Positions 1-6,683 of a stretch of DNA of 19,982 bases are shown here, in pieces. The stretch comes from Caldimicrobium sp964595655 (GTDB taxonomy: Bacteria > Desulfobacterota > Thermodesulfobacteria > Thermodesulfobacteriales > Thermodesulfobacteriaceae), in assembly GCA_964595655.1 (NCBI GenBank), contig CAZQQV010000027.1:1-19982 (forward strand), written 5' to 3'. Made by a program: the position numbers and the translations under genes. How positions within the stretch are numbered: the stretch's first letter is position 1; each line of letters begins with the position of its first letter. The notes under the pieces were generated by a model that was not told where the DNA came from, searched no databases, and saw nothing but the letters and a program-made list of their open reading frames with translations.

Positions 1-29
1 AATCAAAAGGTCAACTACCCTTTTTGATT
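1..29. repeat. A/T-rich inverted repeat at the left edge
   Basis: AATCAAAAGG at 1-10 pairs with CCTTTTTGATT at 19-29 (one bulged T), leaving an 8-nt loop. It could be the stem of a terminator or part of a repeat that continues to the left, but the window edge cuts it off. From 30 to 170 the DNA is very A/T-rich and I see no gene in it. Confidence 0.4.
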
Positions 30-170
30 AAAAAAGCCAAAAATTTGCTTTTGATGCCTATTATAAAATGGTTCTTTATTATTTCTTAAATTTTCAATAA
101 AAATCTCAATTTTTTAAAAATTTTTTTCTTCAACATAACTAATTATTTTTCAAAGATTTTTCCAATAAGT

Positions 171-187
171 GCTGGCTTTAGCCCGCG
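171..187 (+). repeat. REP-like hairpin, unit A
   Basis: GCTGGCTTTAGCCCGCG folds on itself (GGCT/AGCC core with a TT centre). It matches the core GCAGGCTTTAGCCTGC that recurs in the window. It lies 11 bp from an inverted copy (unit B), a paired arrangement typical of REP/BIME elements. Confidence 0.55.
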
Positions 188-198
188 TTAAAATTTCT

Positions 199-221
199 CG
201 CAAGTTAAAGCTTGCAGCTAC
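199..221 (-). repeat. REP-like hairpin, unit B (inverted)
   Basis: Read on the minus strand this begins GTAGCTGCAAGCTTTAACTT and continues with GCG. It keeps the GTAGC head and a GCAAG/CTTGC stem. With unit A it forms a head-to-head pair. GTAGC-headed short palindromes are a hallmark of REP sequences mobilised by RAYT (TnpA_REP) transposases. No RAYT gene is in the window. Confidence 0.55.
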
Positions 222-250
222 CATAACCCAAAAATTATGAATTTAAAGGA

Positions 251-273
251 AGCCGCAAGACCTTTAGCCTGCG
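251..273 (+). repeat. REP-like hairpin, unit C
   Basis: The unit starts AGCCGCAAGACC and ends TTTAGCCTGCG. It has the same AGCCGCA head and TTTAGCCTGCG tail as the other units, but its left stem arm has diverged. Confidence 0.5.
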
Positions 274-289
274 TGAGAAAAGTTTTACA

Positions 290-324
290 CTCCCTCTCCT
301 CTTGCGGAAGAGGCTGGGGGTGAG
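290..324 (+). repeat. CCCTCTCC...GGGGGTGAG intergenic hairpin repeat
   Basis: The block starts CTCCCTCTCC and ends CTGGGGGTGAG. It is centred on a 6-bp stem, CCTCTT (298-303) and AAGAGG (308-313), with loop GCGG. From memory, it resembles the CCCTCTCCC...GAGAGGG(C/T)TGGGGTGAGGG element found between genes in many unrelated bacteria. It lies just downstream of trpD and could also help end that transcript. Confidence 0.5.
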
Positions 325-365
325 AAAGCTGGGTATCAATTTTTTTGCAAAGGCCTCAAAAAATT

Positions 366-1403
366 TTAATTCTTGACTTTGCTGTAAAAATTCAAAATTT
401 CTTCAAGTTTTTTGAGAAGCTCTTTTTCCTCAAGATACTTCCTTGCACGCTTTAAGGCCCCTTTAAAATCTATGGCCTTTCCACACACATAAAGGGCTCC
501 AGCAAAATTAAGTAAAAACATATCCCGAATGGGACCTTCAAGAGAGTTTTCAAAGAGCTTGTATAGAACATCAAGGCTTTCTTTGCAATCCTTGACCTTA
601 AGCTTTTCTTCTTCCGTACATCTCTCAAATCCAAAATCCTCAGGATCAAGATAATAGGTGGTGATTCTTCCATTTTCTAACTCAGAAACCTTGGTTGAGC
701 CAGTAACGGTGATTTCGTCATATCCATCCTCTCCCCAGACAACCATAGCCCTTTTCACCCCGAGGTCATCAAGCACATAGGCCATCTTTTCGGTAAGCTT
801 AAAATCATAAACCCCAAGGAGCTGATGATTGGGCCTTGCAGGATTTAAGAGGGGGCCAAGGAGGTTAAAAATGGTTCTACCAAGGCGCTTTCTTATAGGG
901 GCAACTTTGGCAAAGGCAGGATGATAAAGGGGAGCAAAGAGGAAAACAAATCTCACCTTCTCTAAGGCCTCTTTTAAGATTTCCTGAGGAAGATCAAGAG
1001 GGATCCCAAGGGCCTCAATTAAATCAGCTGATCCTGATTTGCTTGAAACAGAGCGGTTCCCATGCTTTACCACAAAGACATCCTCTTCAACGGTTAAAGC
1101 TAAGGCAACGGCTGTTGAAAAATTAAAGGTATGTTTAGCATCCCCTCCGGTTCCGCAGGTATCAATAAGAATGGCAGAATCTGGAAGGCCATGTTCAAAG
1201 GGCTTCATCACCTCGCAATAGGCTCTTACTGCTCCGGCAATCTCCTCCCAGGTCTCTCCTTTGTCCCTTAGGGCTTTGAGAAACTCTTCAACCTCGGTCT
1301 CGTCAAAATCCTCAAGGGCAAGTTTTTTAAAGAGAGTGTAGGCCTCATCCTTTGTGAGGGATTTCTTCTCTTTTAACCTCTCTATTGCCTCTTTGAAGGT
1401 CAT
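366..1403 (-). CDS. trpD: Anthranilate phosphoribosyltransferase
   Basis: TrpD joins anthranilate to phosphoribosyl pyrophosphate, the second step of tryptophan synthesis in the cytosol. The sequence shows the family's CGTGGD glycine motif followed by the PRPP-binding stretch NFSTA, then KHGNRSVSSKSGSADLIEALG, and later the APLYHPA and NLLGPLLNPA blocks. The length (345 aa) is normal. I place the start at the ATG at 1403 because AAGGGGTGAG stands five bases before it. A GTG at 1412 is in frame but sits on that ribosome-binding site. The gene is last in the recA operon, 60 bp after tldE. No other trp gene is nearby, so tryptophan synthesis genes are probably scattered here. Confidence 0.95.
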   Translation of the reverse strand: MTFKEAIERLKEKKSLTKDEAYTLFKKLALEDFDETEVEEFLKALRDKGETWEEIAGAVRAYCEVMKPFEHGLPDSAILIDTCGTGGDAKHTFNFSTAVALALTVEEDVFVVKHGNRSVSSKSGSADLIEALGIPLDLPQEILKEALEKVRFVFLFAPLYHPAFAKVAPIRKRLGRTIFNLLGPLLNPARPNHQLLGVYDFKLTEKMAYVLDDLGVKRAMVVWGEDGYDEITVTGSTKVSELENGRITTYYLDPEDFGFERCTEEEKLKVKDCKESLDVLYKLFENSLEGPIRDMFLLNFAGALYVCGKAIDFKGALKRARKYLEEKELLKKLEEILNFYSKVKN

Positions 1404-1463
1404 TTTTCTCACCCCTTGAATATTTCTATAAGGTTTTTACAAAAAATGGAAGAGTTTCCTTTT

Positions 1464-2759
1464 TTACCCTAAATCTAAGGATGCTACAAGAAGGCTTGGG
1501 GCCCCGCTTTCACCGAAAAAGGTTAAGTCCTTTCCTAACTCAATTTCTCTGAAAAGCTCAAATACATTTCCCGAAAGCCCCATTTCAGAAAGAAATTTTA
1601 CAGGCTCACCATCTTCATAAAGAATTCCGCTAACTCCAAAGGAAAAATCTCCAGAGATGGGATTTGAAGTGTGAGCCCCAAGGATTTCAAGCACCTCAAA
1701 AACAAGCCTTGAGGTGTGCAAAAGTTCTTCTTTACTTTTTGAGCCCTTTTCAATATAGAGATTGGTAAAATCAACCTTAGGCGGGCTTGAGAGATCTGGC
1801 CTTCTTGCATTCCCTGTTGAAGAAAGCCCCTGAAGATTTCCATAATAGGTATCCCAGATGAAAGATTCAATTACTCCCTTTTGGATTAATATTTTTCTCT
1901 TCTGAGGCATACCCTCATCGTCAAAGGGCCTTGTTTCAGGAAGTTCAGGATAAAGCCCATCATCTATCAGAGTGAGATTCTCTGAAAAAACCTTTTTCCC
2001 AAGCTTATCCTTAAGAAAGGACCTTCTCTTAAAAACTTCATCCCCCTTGAAAGAAAAGGAAAGAAGGGAAAGCAGGTCAAGGGCTGCTTCAGGAGGAAAG
2101 AGCACGGAAACTTTTAAAGGCTTTCCCTTTTCAGAGAGACTGAGGGCCCTTGCTTTTGCCTCAGCCTTTCTTGCAATCTCAAGGAAATCAAGCTTTTCAA
2201 AGGAGGTGACACTCTGGTATGCATAGGAAGAGGCACTTTTTTTATCCGATTTGGCAACTACGGAAATCAAAAAGCTTGCCTCAGGAATAGAAAAAGTAAG
2301 AATTTTTCCCTCTCTTATAAGATAGATTTCCTCTTCCCTGTAAGAGAAACTTTCCCTTTCAAGGCGTTCAACATAGCTTTTAGTAAAAAGATAGGTTCGC
2401 ACCCCTTCAAGGGCTTCTAAAATTTCCTCTTTTGAGGGGATACGTGCTTCAACTCTTTTGACCTCAGGATAATCCTTTGGGAACTCAGGATAGAGAGAAG
2501 GAAGCCCCCTTTGGGAGAGGAAAGAAGCTCTCTCAATAGCCCTTTGAATGCCCTCCTTTCTTAAGTCAAGGGTATAACTTATTCCACAAAGCCCCTTCTC
2601 GTTGAGATATCTTACAGAAAGGGCTTTTTCTTCATAGTTTTTCTCAAGAAAGGGTTTGGTATCTCTCCACTCAAGATAAAAACCTCTTTCAAGGACCAAG
2701 AAAAATTCAAGGGCTTTGTCTTTCTCGGTAAGCTCTGTAAGATATTCTATTAGGCTCAT
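1464..2759 (-). CDS. tldE: TldD/PmbA family protein, TldE (PmbA) type
   Basis: A 431-aa TldE/PmbA protein. In characterised systems TldE pairs with the zinc protease TldD to trim unfolded peptides, such as microcin B17 precursor and the CcdA antitoxin. I see no HExxxH zinc motif, which fits TldE, the subunit without the metal site. Family landmarks are FDDEGMP (about 279-285), GLSSTGNARRPDLSSPP (311-327), SNPISGDFSFGVSG (365-378) and the C-terminal GLSGN. The ATG overlaps the eno stop as ATGA, so the two are probably translationally coupled. A TldD partner is not in the window. Calling it TldE rather than TldD rests on the missing zinc motif. Confidence 0.85.
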   Translation of the reverse strand: MSLIEYLTELTEKDKALEFFLVLERGFYLEWRDTKPFLEKNYEEKALSVRYLNEKGLCGISYTLDLRKEGIQRAIERASFLSQRGLPSLYPEFPKDYPEVKRVEARIPSKEEILEALEGVRTYLFTKSYVERLERESFSYREEEIYLIREGKILTFSIPEASFLISVVAKSDKKSASSYAYQSVTSFEKLDFLEIARKAEAKARALSLSEKGKPLKVSVLFPPEAALDLLSLLSFSFKGDEVFKRRSFLKDKLGKKVFSENLTLIDDGLYPELPETRPFDDEGMPQKRKILIQKGVIESFIWDTYYGNLQGLSSTGNARRPDLSSPPKVDFTNLYIEKGSKSKEELLHTSRLVFEVLEILGAHTSNPISGDFSFGVSGILYEDGEPVKFLSEMGLSGNVFELFREIELGKDLTFFGESGAPSLLVASLDLG

Positions 2760-4033
2760 TTTTTAATATATTCCTTTCCGGCAAAAAGGGCTCCGTTTCC
2801 CAGGTATTCTTCAATGCGAAGGAGTTGATTGAATTTGGCAGTTCTTTCTGAGCGACAGGGGGCTCCTGTTTTTATCTGTCCGGTGTTTAATGCCACAGAA
2901 AGATCAGCAATAAAGGTGTCTTCTGTTTCTCCAGACCTGTGGGAAATCATGGCCCTGAAGTTTCCCCTATAGGCAAGTTCAACAGCCTGAATGGTCTCAG
3001 TGACTGTTCCAATTTGATTTAGCTTTATAAGAGCGGCGTTGCAGAGTTTTTCCTCAATAGCCCATTTTATGCGTTTAGGATTGGTAACGAGGATATCGTC
3101 TCCAACTATTTGAATTTTATCTCCCAGTTTTGAGGTAATTAACTTGAATCCCTCTGGATCATCCTCTGAAAAGGGGTCTTCAATGGAGACAATGGGATAG
3201 TTTTTACAGAGTTTTTCGTAGTAGTCGCACAATTCTTCCCTTGAGAGGGTCTTTCCAAGGCCTGGGAGATGATACCTTTCTTCTTTATAAAGCTCTGAGG
3301 CAGCAACATCAAGGGCAAGGGCAATATCTTCACCTGGCTTGTAGCCTGCCTTTTCAATGGCTGAAAGGAGAAAATCAAGGGCCTCTTCAGGGGAGGCAAT
3401 TTGGGGGGCAAAGCCTCCCTCATCTCCCACAGAGACTGAAAGGCCCTTTTCTTTTAAAAGAGCCTTAAGGGTTTGATAGGTCTCAACCCCCATTCGCAAT
3501 GCCTCAGAGAAACTCTGGGCACCCCAGGGAACAATCATAAACTCCTGAAAGTCAAGGGGATTGTCTGCGTGAACCCCTCCGTTTATTACATTCATAAAAG
3601 GCACAGGTAGAACCCTTGCCCTTACCCCGCCAAGATAGGCAAAAAGGGGTATTCCAAGCTCTTCAGCGCTTGCTCTTGCAATAGCCATGGAAACTGCAAG
3701 GATGGCATTGGCTCCAAGTTTGGATTTATTTTCGGTTCCATCAAGCTCGCAAAGAAGCATGTCTATCTCAGATTGACGAAGGGAATCAATTCCCTCAAGT
3801 TGAGGAGCAATGATTTCGTTCACATTAAAAACAGCCTTTTGAACTCCCTTTCCGAGATAGCGCTTTTTATCGCCGTCTCTAAGTTCTAAGGCCTCGTGTT
3901 TTCCCGTTGAGGCCCCAGAGGGTACGCAGGCCCTTCCTGAAAAACCACTATCAAGAAAAACCTCAACCTCCACTGTGGGATTTCCTCTTGAATCAAGAAC
4001 CTCTCTTGCTTTGATGTTAATTATTCTTCCCAT
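2756..4033 (-). CDS. eno: Enolase
   Basis: Phosphopyruvate hydratase of glycolysis/gluconeogenesis, interconverting 2-phosphoglycerate and phosphoenolpyruvate with Mg2+. It is 425 aa from the chosen start, normal for the family. Visible motifs: N-terminal VLDSRGNPTVEVEV, the mobile loop GASTGKHEALELRDGD, the acid/base GDEGGFAPQ, metal ligands in SIEDPFSEDD and VGDDILVTNP, the catalytic lysine in ALIKLNQIGT, and the signature SHRSGETEDTFIADL. The start is the ATG at 4033, six bases after AAGGAGG. A GTG at 4048 is in frame, but it would make that ribosome-binding site coding. The gene begins inside the last 17 bp of rfaE1. Confidence 0.97.
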   Translation of the reverse strand: MGRIINIKAREVLDSRGNPTVEVEVFLDSGFSGRACVPSGASTGKHEALELRDGDKKRYLGKGVQKAVFNVNEIIAPQLEGIDSLRQSEIDMLLCELDGTENKSKLGANAILAVSMAIARASAEELGIPLFAYLGGVRARVLPVPFMNVINGGVHADNPLDFQEFMIVPWGAQSFSEALRMGVETYQTLKALLKEKGLSVSVGDEGGFAPQIASPEEALDFLLSAIEKAGYKPGEDIALALDVAASELYKEERYHLPGLGKTLSREELCDYYEKLCKNYPIVSIEDPFSEDDPEGFKLITSKLGDKIQIVGDDILVTNPKRIKWAIEEKLCNAALIKLNQIGTVTETIQAVELAYRGNFRAMISHRSGETEDTFIADLSVALNTGQIKTGAPCRSERTAKFNQLLRIEEYLGNGALFAGKEYIKK

Positions 4034-5030
4034 GTGAACCTCCTTCACTGCAATTTAAAAAAGCTTCAAGTTCCTCAAAGCTTACAGGTTGTGTTCCCAC
4101 TTTTCCAACCACAATGCCTGCACAAATGTTGGCAAGAGATACCGCCTCTTCAACAGAAAGCCCGCAGGCATAAAAAGCAGAAAGACTTGCTATAACCGTA
4201 TCTCCAGCTCCAGATACATCGTAAACCTCTCTTGCCTGAGAGGGAAATCTACGCCCACCTTCCCCTGGTTTGTAAAGATAAATTCCTTCCTTTCCAAGGG
4301 TTACCACAAGAAAGTCAAGCTGATATTTTTCAATGAGGTATTCTGCCGCTTTGTCAAAATTATCCTCCTTTAGATTTTCCCTTCTTAAAACCTCTTTGAA
4401 TTCCTTTAGATTGGGAGTTATGGTGGTTGCGCCTTCGTATTTTTTCCAGTCTGGGCTTTTTGGGTCAACCATGACAAAGCGATTTTGCCTTCTTGCCTCC
4501 TGAATAAGCCAGGAACAAAAACCATCGTGAAGAAACATTCCCTTGGCATAATCAGAAAGAATAACTCCCTTTACTTCAGGAAGTAAGTTTTCGTATATCT
4601 CCTGAAAGGCTTTTCTGAGATTGGGAGATAGAGGTTTTCTCTCCTCTTTATCAATTCTTAGAAGATGTTGAGATTGAGCAATTACTCTGGTTTTAAGAGT
4701 GGTTGGCCTTTCTTGGTCTTTGAGAATCCCCCTTGTGTCAATTTTTTTCTCTTTGGAAAGATTAATGAGAATTTCTCCCTTTTCATCAGCACCAACAACT
4801 CCCATAAGAAAGGTCTGAACCAAAAGGCCCCTGAGATTTGCTGCTACATTGGCTGAGCCTCCAAGGCTATAGGTAATCTCTTTTAAGTCGAAAACAGGAA
4901 CCGGGGCCTCAGGGGAGATTCTTTCCACTGTTCCCCAGAAATAGCGATCAAGTATTAGATCTCCCACAACAAGAATTTTCTGAGAACTTAACTTTTCCTT
5001 GAGAGAAGAAGAATCTTGAAAAGAAACCAT
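4017..5030 (-). CDS. rfaE1: D-glycero-beta-D-manno-heptose-7-phosphate kinase (single-domain HldE/RfaE)
   Basis: A PfkB/ribokinase-family sugar kinase of 337 aa that phosphorylates heptose-7-phosphate at C1 on the way to ADP-heptose for the LPS inner core. The N-terminal VVGDLILDRYFWG and RISPEAPVPV are characteristic of RfaE domain I. They are followed by GGSANVAANL (57-66), ILSDYAKG (157-164) and the anion-hole/catalytic DVSGAGDTV (271-279, base Asp277). The nucleotidyltransferase domain II of E. coli HldE is absent, so a separate adenylyltransferase (RfaE2/HldC) must exist elsewhere. It starts 9 bp after the recA stop, with only a weak AAGG upstream. It implies an LPS-bearing outer membrane. 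Confidence 0.9.
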   Translation of the reverse strand: MVSFQDSSSLKEKLSSQKILVVGDLILDRYFWGTVERISPEAPVPVFDLKEITYSLGGSANVAANLRGLLVQTFLMGVVGADEKGEILINLSKEKKIDTRGILKDQERPTTLKTRVIAQSQHLLRIDKEERKPLSPNLRKAFQEIYENLLPEVKGVILSDYAKGMFLHDGFCSWLIQEARRQNRFVMVDPKSPDWKKYEGATTITPNLKEFKEVLRRENLKEDNFDKAAEYLIEKYQLDFLVVTLGKEGIYLYKPGEGGRRFPSQAREVYDVSGAGDTVIASLSAFYACGLSVEEAVSLANICAGIVVGKVGTQPVSFEELEAFLNCSEGGSHGKNN

Positions 5031-5039
5031 GGAGAACCT

Positions 5040-6119
5040 TTAGCTTACAGCCTTTTTAGCCTCTTTTATTTCCCCCTTTGTTTTTCCCTCTTCTGAGGCT
5101 TTTGGCTGTGAAGCTTCAAATAGGGGAAGCCCTGCTAATTCTCTTATTTTCCTTTCAAGTTTTTTTGTAAGCTCGGGATTTTCCTTTAGGTATTTACGAA
5201 CATTTTCTTTTCCCTGCCCAAGCCTTTCTCCTTCAAAGGCATACCAGGATCCACTTCTTTCAATGATTCCAAAGGCAAGCCCAAGATCAATAAGTTCCGC
5301 TTCTCTTGATATGCCCTCGCCAAAGTAAATATCAAATTCTGCTTCCTTGAAGGGGGGGGCAAGCTTATTTTTTACAATTTTCACCTTAACCCGGTTTCCT
5401 AAGGCCTCTTGCCCCTCTTTTATAGTTTGGATTTTTCTTATTTCTATTCTCAGGGTGGCAAAAAATTTTAGGGCCATACCACCAGGGGTTGTTTCTTGTG
5501 GGCCTCCAAAGCTTATTCCCCCGATTTTCATGCGAGTTTGATTTATAAACACCACAGCGGTATTGGTTTTGGCAATGGCAGCAGTAAGTTTCCTCATGGC
5601 TTTGGACATAAGCCTTGCCTGAAGGCCAACCTGCTGCTCATCCATCTCTCCTTCAAGTTCTGCCTTTGGAACAAGGGCTGCAACTGAGTCAATCACAATA
5701 ATATCTACCGCACCACTTCTTGCAAGAACTTCAGCTATCTCAAGGGCCTGCTCCCCTGTGTCAGGCTGGGAAATAAGTAGTTCGTCCACATTTACTCCCA
5801 GTTTTCTTGCATAGTTTACATCAAGGGCATGTTCGGCATCAATATAGGCTGCAACACCACCGAGTTTTTGCGCTTCAGCTACCATGTGAAGAGCAAGGGT
5901 GGTTTTTCCCGAGGCCTCAGCCCCAAAAATTTCTGTAATTCTCCCCCTTGGAATTCCACCAATACCTGTTGCAATATCAAGAGAAAGGGACCCTGAAGGA
6001 ATAACGCTAACTTCAACCTTTTTTTCCTGCTCACCAAGTTTCATAATAGCGCCTTTTCCGAATTGCCTTTCAATCTGGGAAATAGCTGCCTCAACTGCCT
6101 TCCTCTTGTCAAAATCCAT
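5040..6119 (-). CDS. recA: Recombinase RecA
   Basis: The 359-aa DNA strand-exchange ATPase, and normally the trigger of LexA autocleavage. Walker A is GAEASGKT (66-73); the usual form is GPESSGKT, so Pro67 and Ser69 are both Ala here. Other landmarks are catalytic Glu96 in DAEHALD, Walker B IIVID (140-144), and NQTRMKIG (193-200). DNA-binding loop L2, MKIGGISFGGPQETTPGG, is two residues longer than in E. coli RecA. The C-terminus is charged, as usual. The start has GGAGGG eight bases upstream. It is the first gene of the leftward operon and has a strong promoter covered by a palindrome. Confidence 0.97.
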   Translation of the reverse strand: MDFDKRKAVEAAISQIERQFGKGAIMKLGEQEKKVEVSVIPSGSLSLDIATGIGGIPRGRITEIFGAEASGKTTLALHMVAEAQKLGGVAAYIDAEHALDVNYARKLGVNVDELLISQPDTGEQALEIAEVLARSGAVDIIVIDSVAALVPKAELEGEMDEQQVGLQARLMSKAMRKLTAAIAKTNTAVVFINQTRMKIGGISFGGPQETTPGGMALKFFATLRIEIRKIQTIKEGQEALGNRVKVKIVKNKLAPPFKEAEFDIYFGEGISREAELIDLGLAFGIIERSGSWYAFEGERLGQGKENVRKYLKENPELTKKLERKIRELAGLPLFEASQPKASEEGKTKGEIKEAKKAVS

Positions 6120-6133
6120 TTAAAATTCCCTCC

Positions 6134-6147
6134 AAAAGTTAACTTTT
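6134..6147. promoter_or_regulatory. Perfect 14-bp palindrome in the recA leader
   Basis: AAAAGTTAACTTTT is its own reverse complement. It lies between the predicted recA transcription start (about 6148) and the GGAGGG ribosome-binding site, directly abutting a second palindrome. It could be a repressor site or an RNA hairpin. Its palindromy is certain; its role is inferred. Confidence 0.45.
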
Positions 6148-6165
6148 ATGGGTTAAAATACCCAT
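6148..6165. promoter_or_regulatory. Candidate recA operator overlapping the -10
   Basis: On the minus strand this reads ATGGGTATTTTAACCCAT: 6-bp perfect arms with a 6-bp centre. The centre overlaps the -10 TATTTT, the position expected for a repressor such as LexA. The sequence does not match the E. coli or Bacillus LexA box, so the regulator is unknown. Confidence 0.5.
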
Positions 6166-6183
6166 TTCTTAAGCAAAAGTCAA
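6155..6183 (-). promoter_or_regulatory. recA operon promoter (sigma-70 type)
   Basis: On the minus strand TTGACT (6183-6178) is followed after 17 bp by TATTTT (6160-6155). This places transcription start near 6148 and a short leader before recA. Both the hexamers and the spacing are close to consensus. Confidence 0.7.
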
Positions 6184-6300
6184 GAGATAAATTTAATGAT
6201 CCTGCAGACCAAAGAACATAAGCCTTCTTCCCAGATACCCTCCTCCATCTTTTCCCAAATTCTCCATTACTACTAACTAAAGATAACAATTTGTACAGAA

Positions 6301-6321
6301 TAGCCACAGGCTTTAGCCCGC
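6301..6321 (+). repeat. REP-like hairpin, unit D
   Basis: TAGCCACAGGCTTTAGCCCGC has the (G)TAGCC head and a CAGGCT/AGCCcG stem around TT. It is closely related to units A-C, 6 kb away, and lies in the recA/cupin intergenic region. I see no gene at 6184-6352. Confidence 0.55.
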
Positions 6322-6352
6322 AATCTTTTTTCAGCAACCTGTCGTCAAAAAA

Positions 6353-6380
6353 TTGATAAAATGAAAATCTTTGATAAATT
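6353..6380 (+). promoter_or_regulatory. Possible promoter for the cupin-hemL operon
   Basis: TTGATA (6353-6358), 16 bp, then TAAATT (6375-6380), 28 bp before the cupin ATG. The -10 matches only four of six consensus bases, so this is a modest candidate. No better one is seen upstream of the operon. Confidence 0.35.
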
Positions 6381-6407
6381 TAGGGAAACCCTTAAGGGGG
6401 CTTAAAC

Positions 6408-6683
6408 ATGGAAGTCAAGATTGAAAGGCCCGATGAAAAGAGATTAAAGGAATTGAAGGTGGAAAGCTGGCCCATCTGGACTAAAGAGGTTTCCCGCTTT
6501 GACTGGTATTATGGAGAAACAGAGATGTGCTATATTCTTGAGGGGAGAGTCATAGTTGAGCTTCCCAATGGGGAAAAAATTGAAATAAAGGCAGGGGATT
6601 TAGTTACCTTTCCCAAGGGCTTGTTCTGCATATGGGATATCAAAGAGCCCATAAGAAAACATTATACTTTTCCTGAAGATTAA
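6408..6683 (+). CDS. Small cupin-domain protein
   Basis: A 91-aa single-domain cupin, most like the Cupin_3/DUF861 group (EutQ- and ureidoglycine-aminohydrolase-like beta barrels). The barrel motifs are YILEGRVIVELPNGEKIEIKAGD (42-64) and VTFPKGLFCIWDI (66-78), with the typical FPKG turn and Trp-rich strand. The metal-ligand histidines of enzymatic cupins are largely missing: the only His is His85 near the C-terminus. It may therefore bind a ligand rather than catalyse a reaction. AAGGGGG precedes the ATG. Its TAA is followed immediately by the ATG of the next gene, so it heads the six-gene operon. The substrate is unknown. Confidence 0.75.
   Translation: MEVKIERPDEKRLKELKVESWPIWTKEVSRFDWYYGETEMCYILEGRVIVELPNGEKIEIKAGDLVTFPKGLFCIWDIKEPIRKHYTFPED

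Noticed and set aside
338..367. TTTTTTG/CAAAAAA inverted repeat just after trpD as a terminator
   Set aside because: The stem is almost all A-T and in an A/T-rich region can arise by chance; support is too weak to list.
6146..6337. 63-codon minus-strand ORF between recA and the cupin
   Set aside because: It contains a REP-like unit and the recA promoter, has no ribosome-binding site, and its product matches nothing I recognise.
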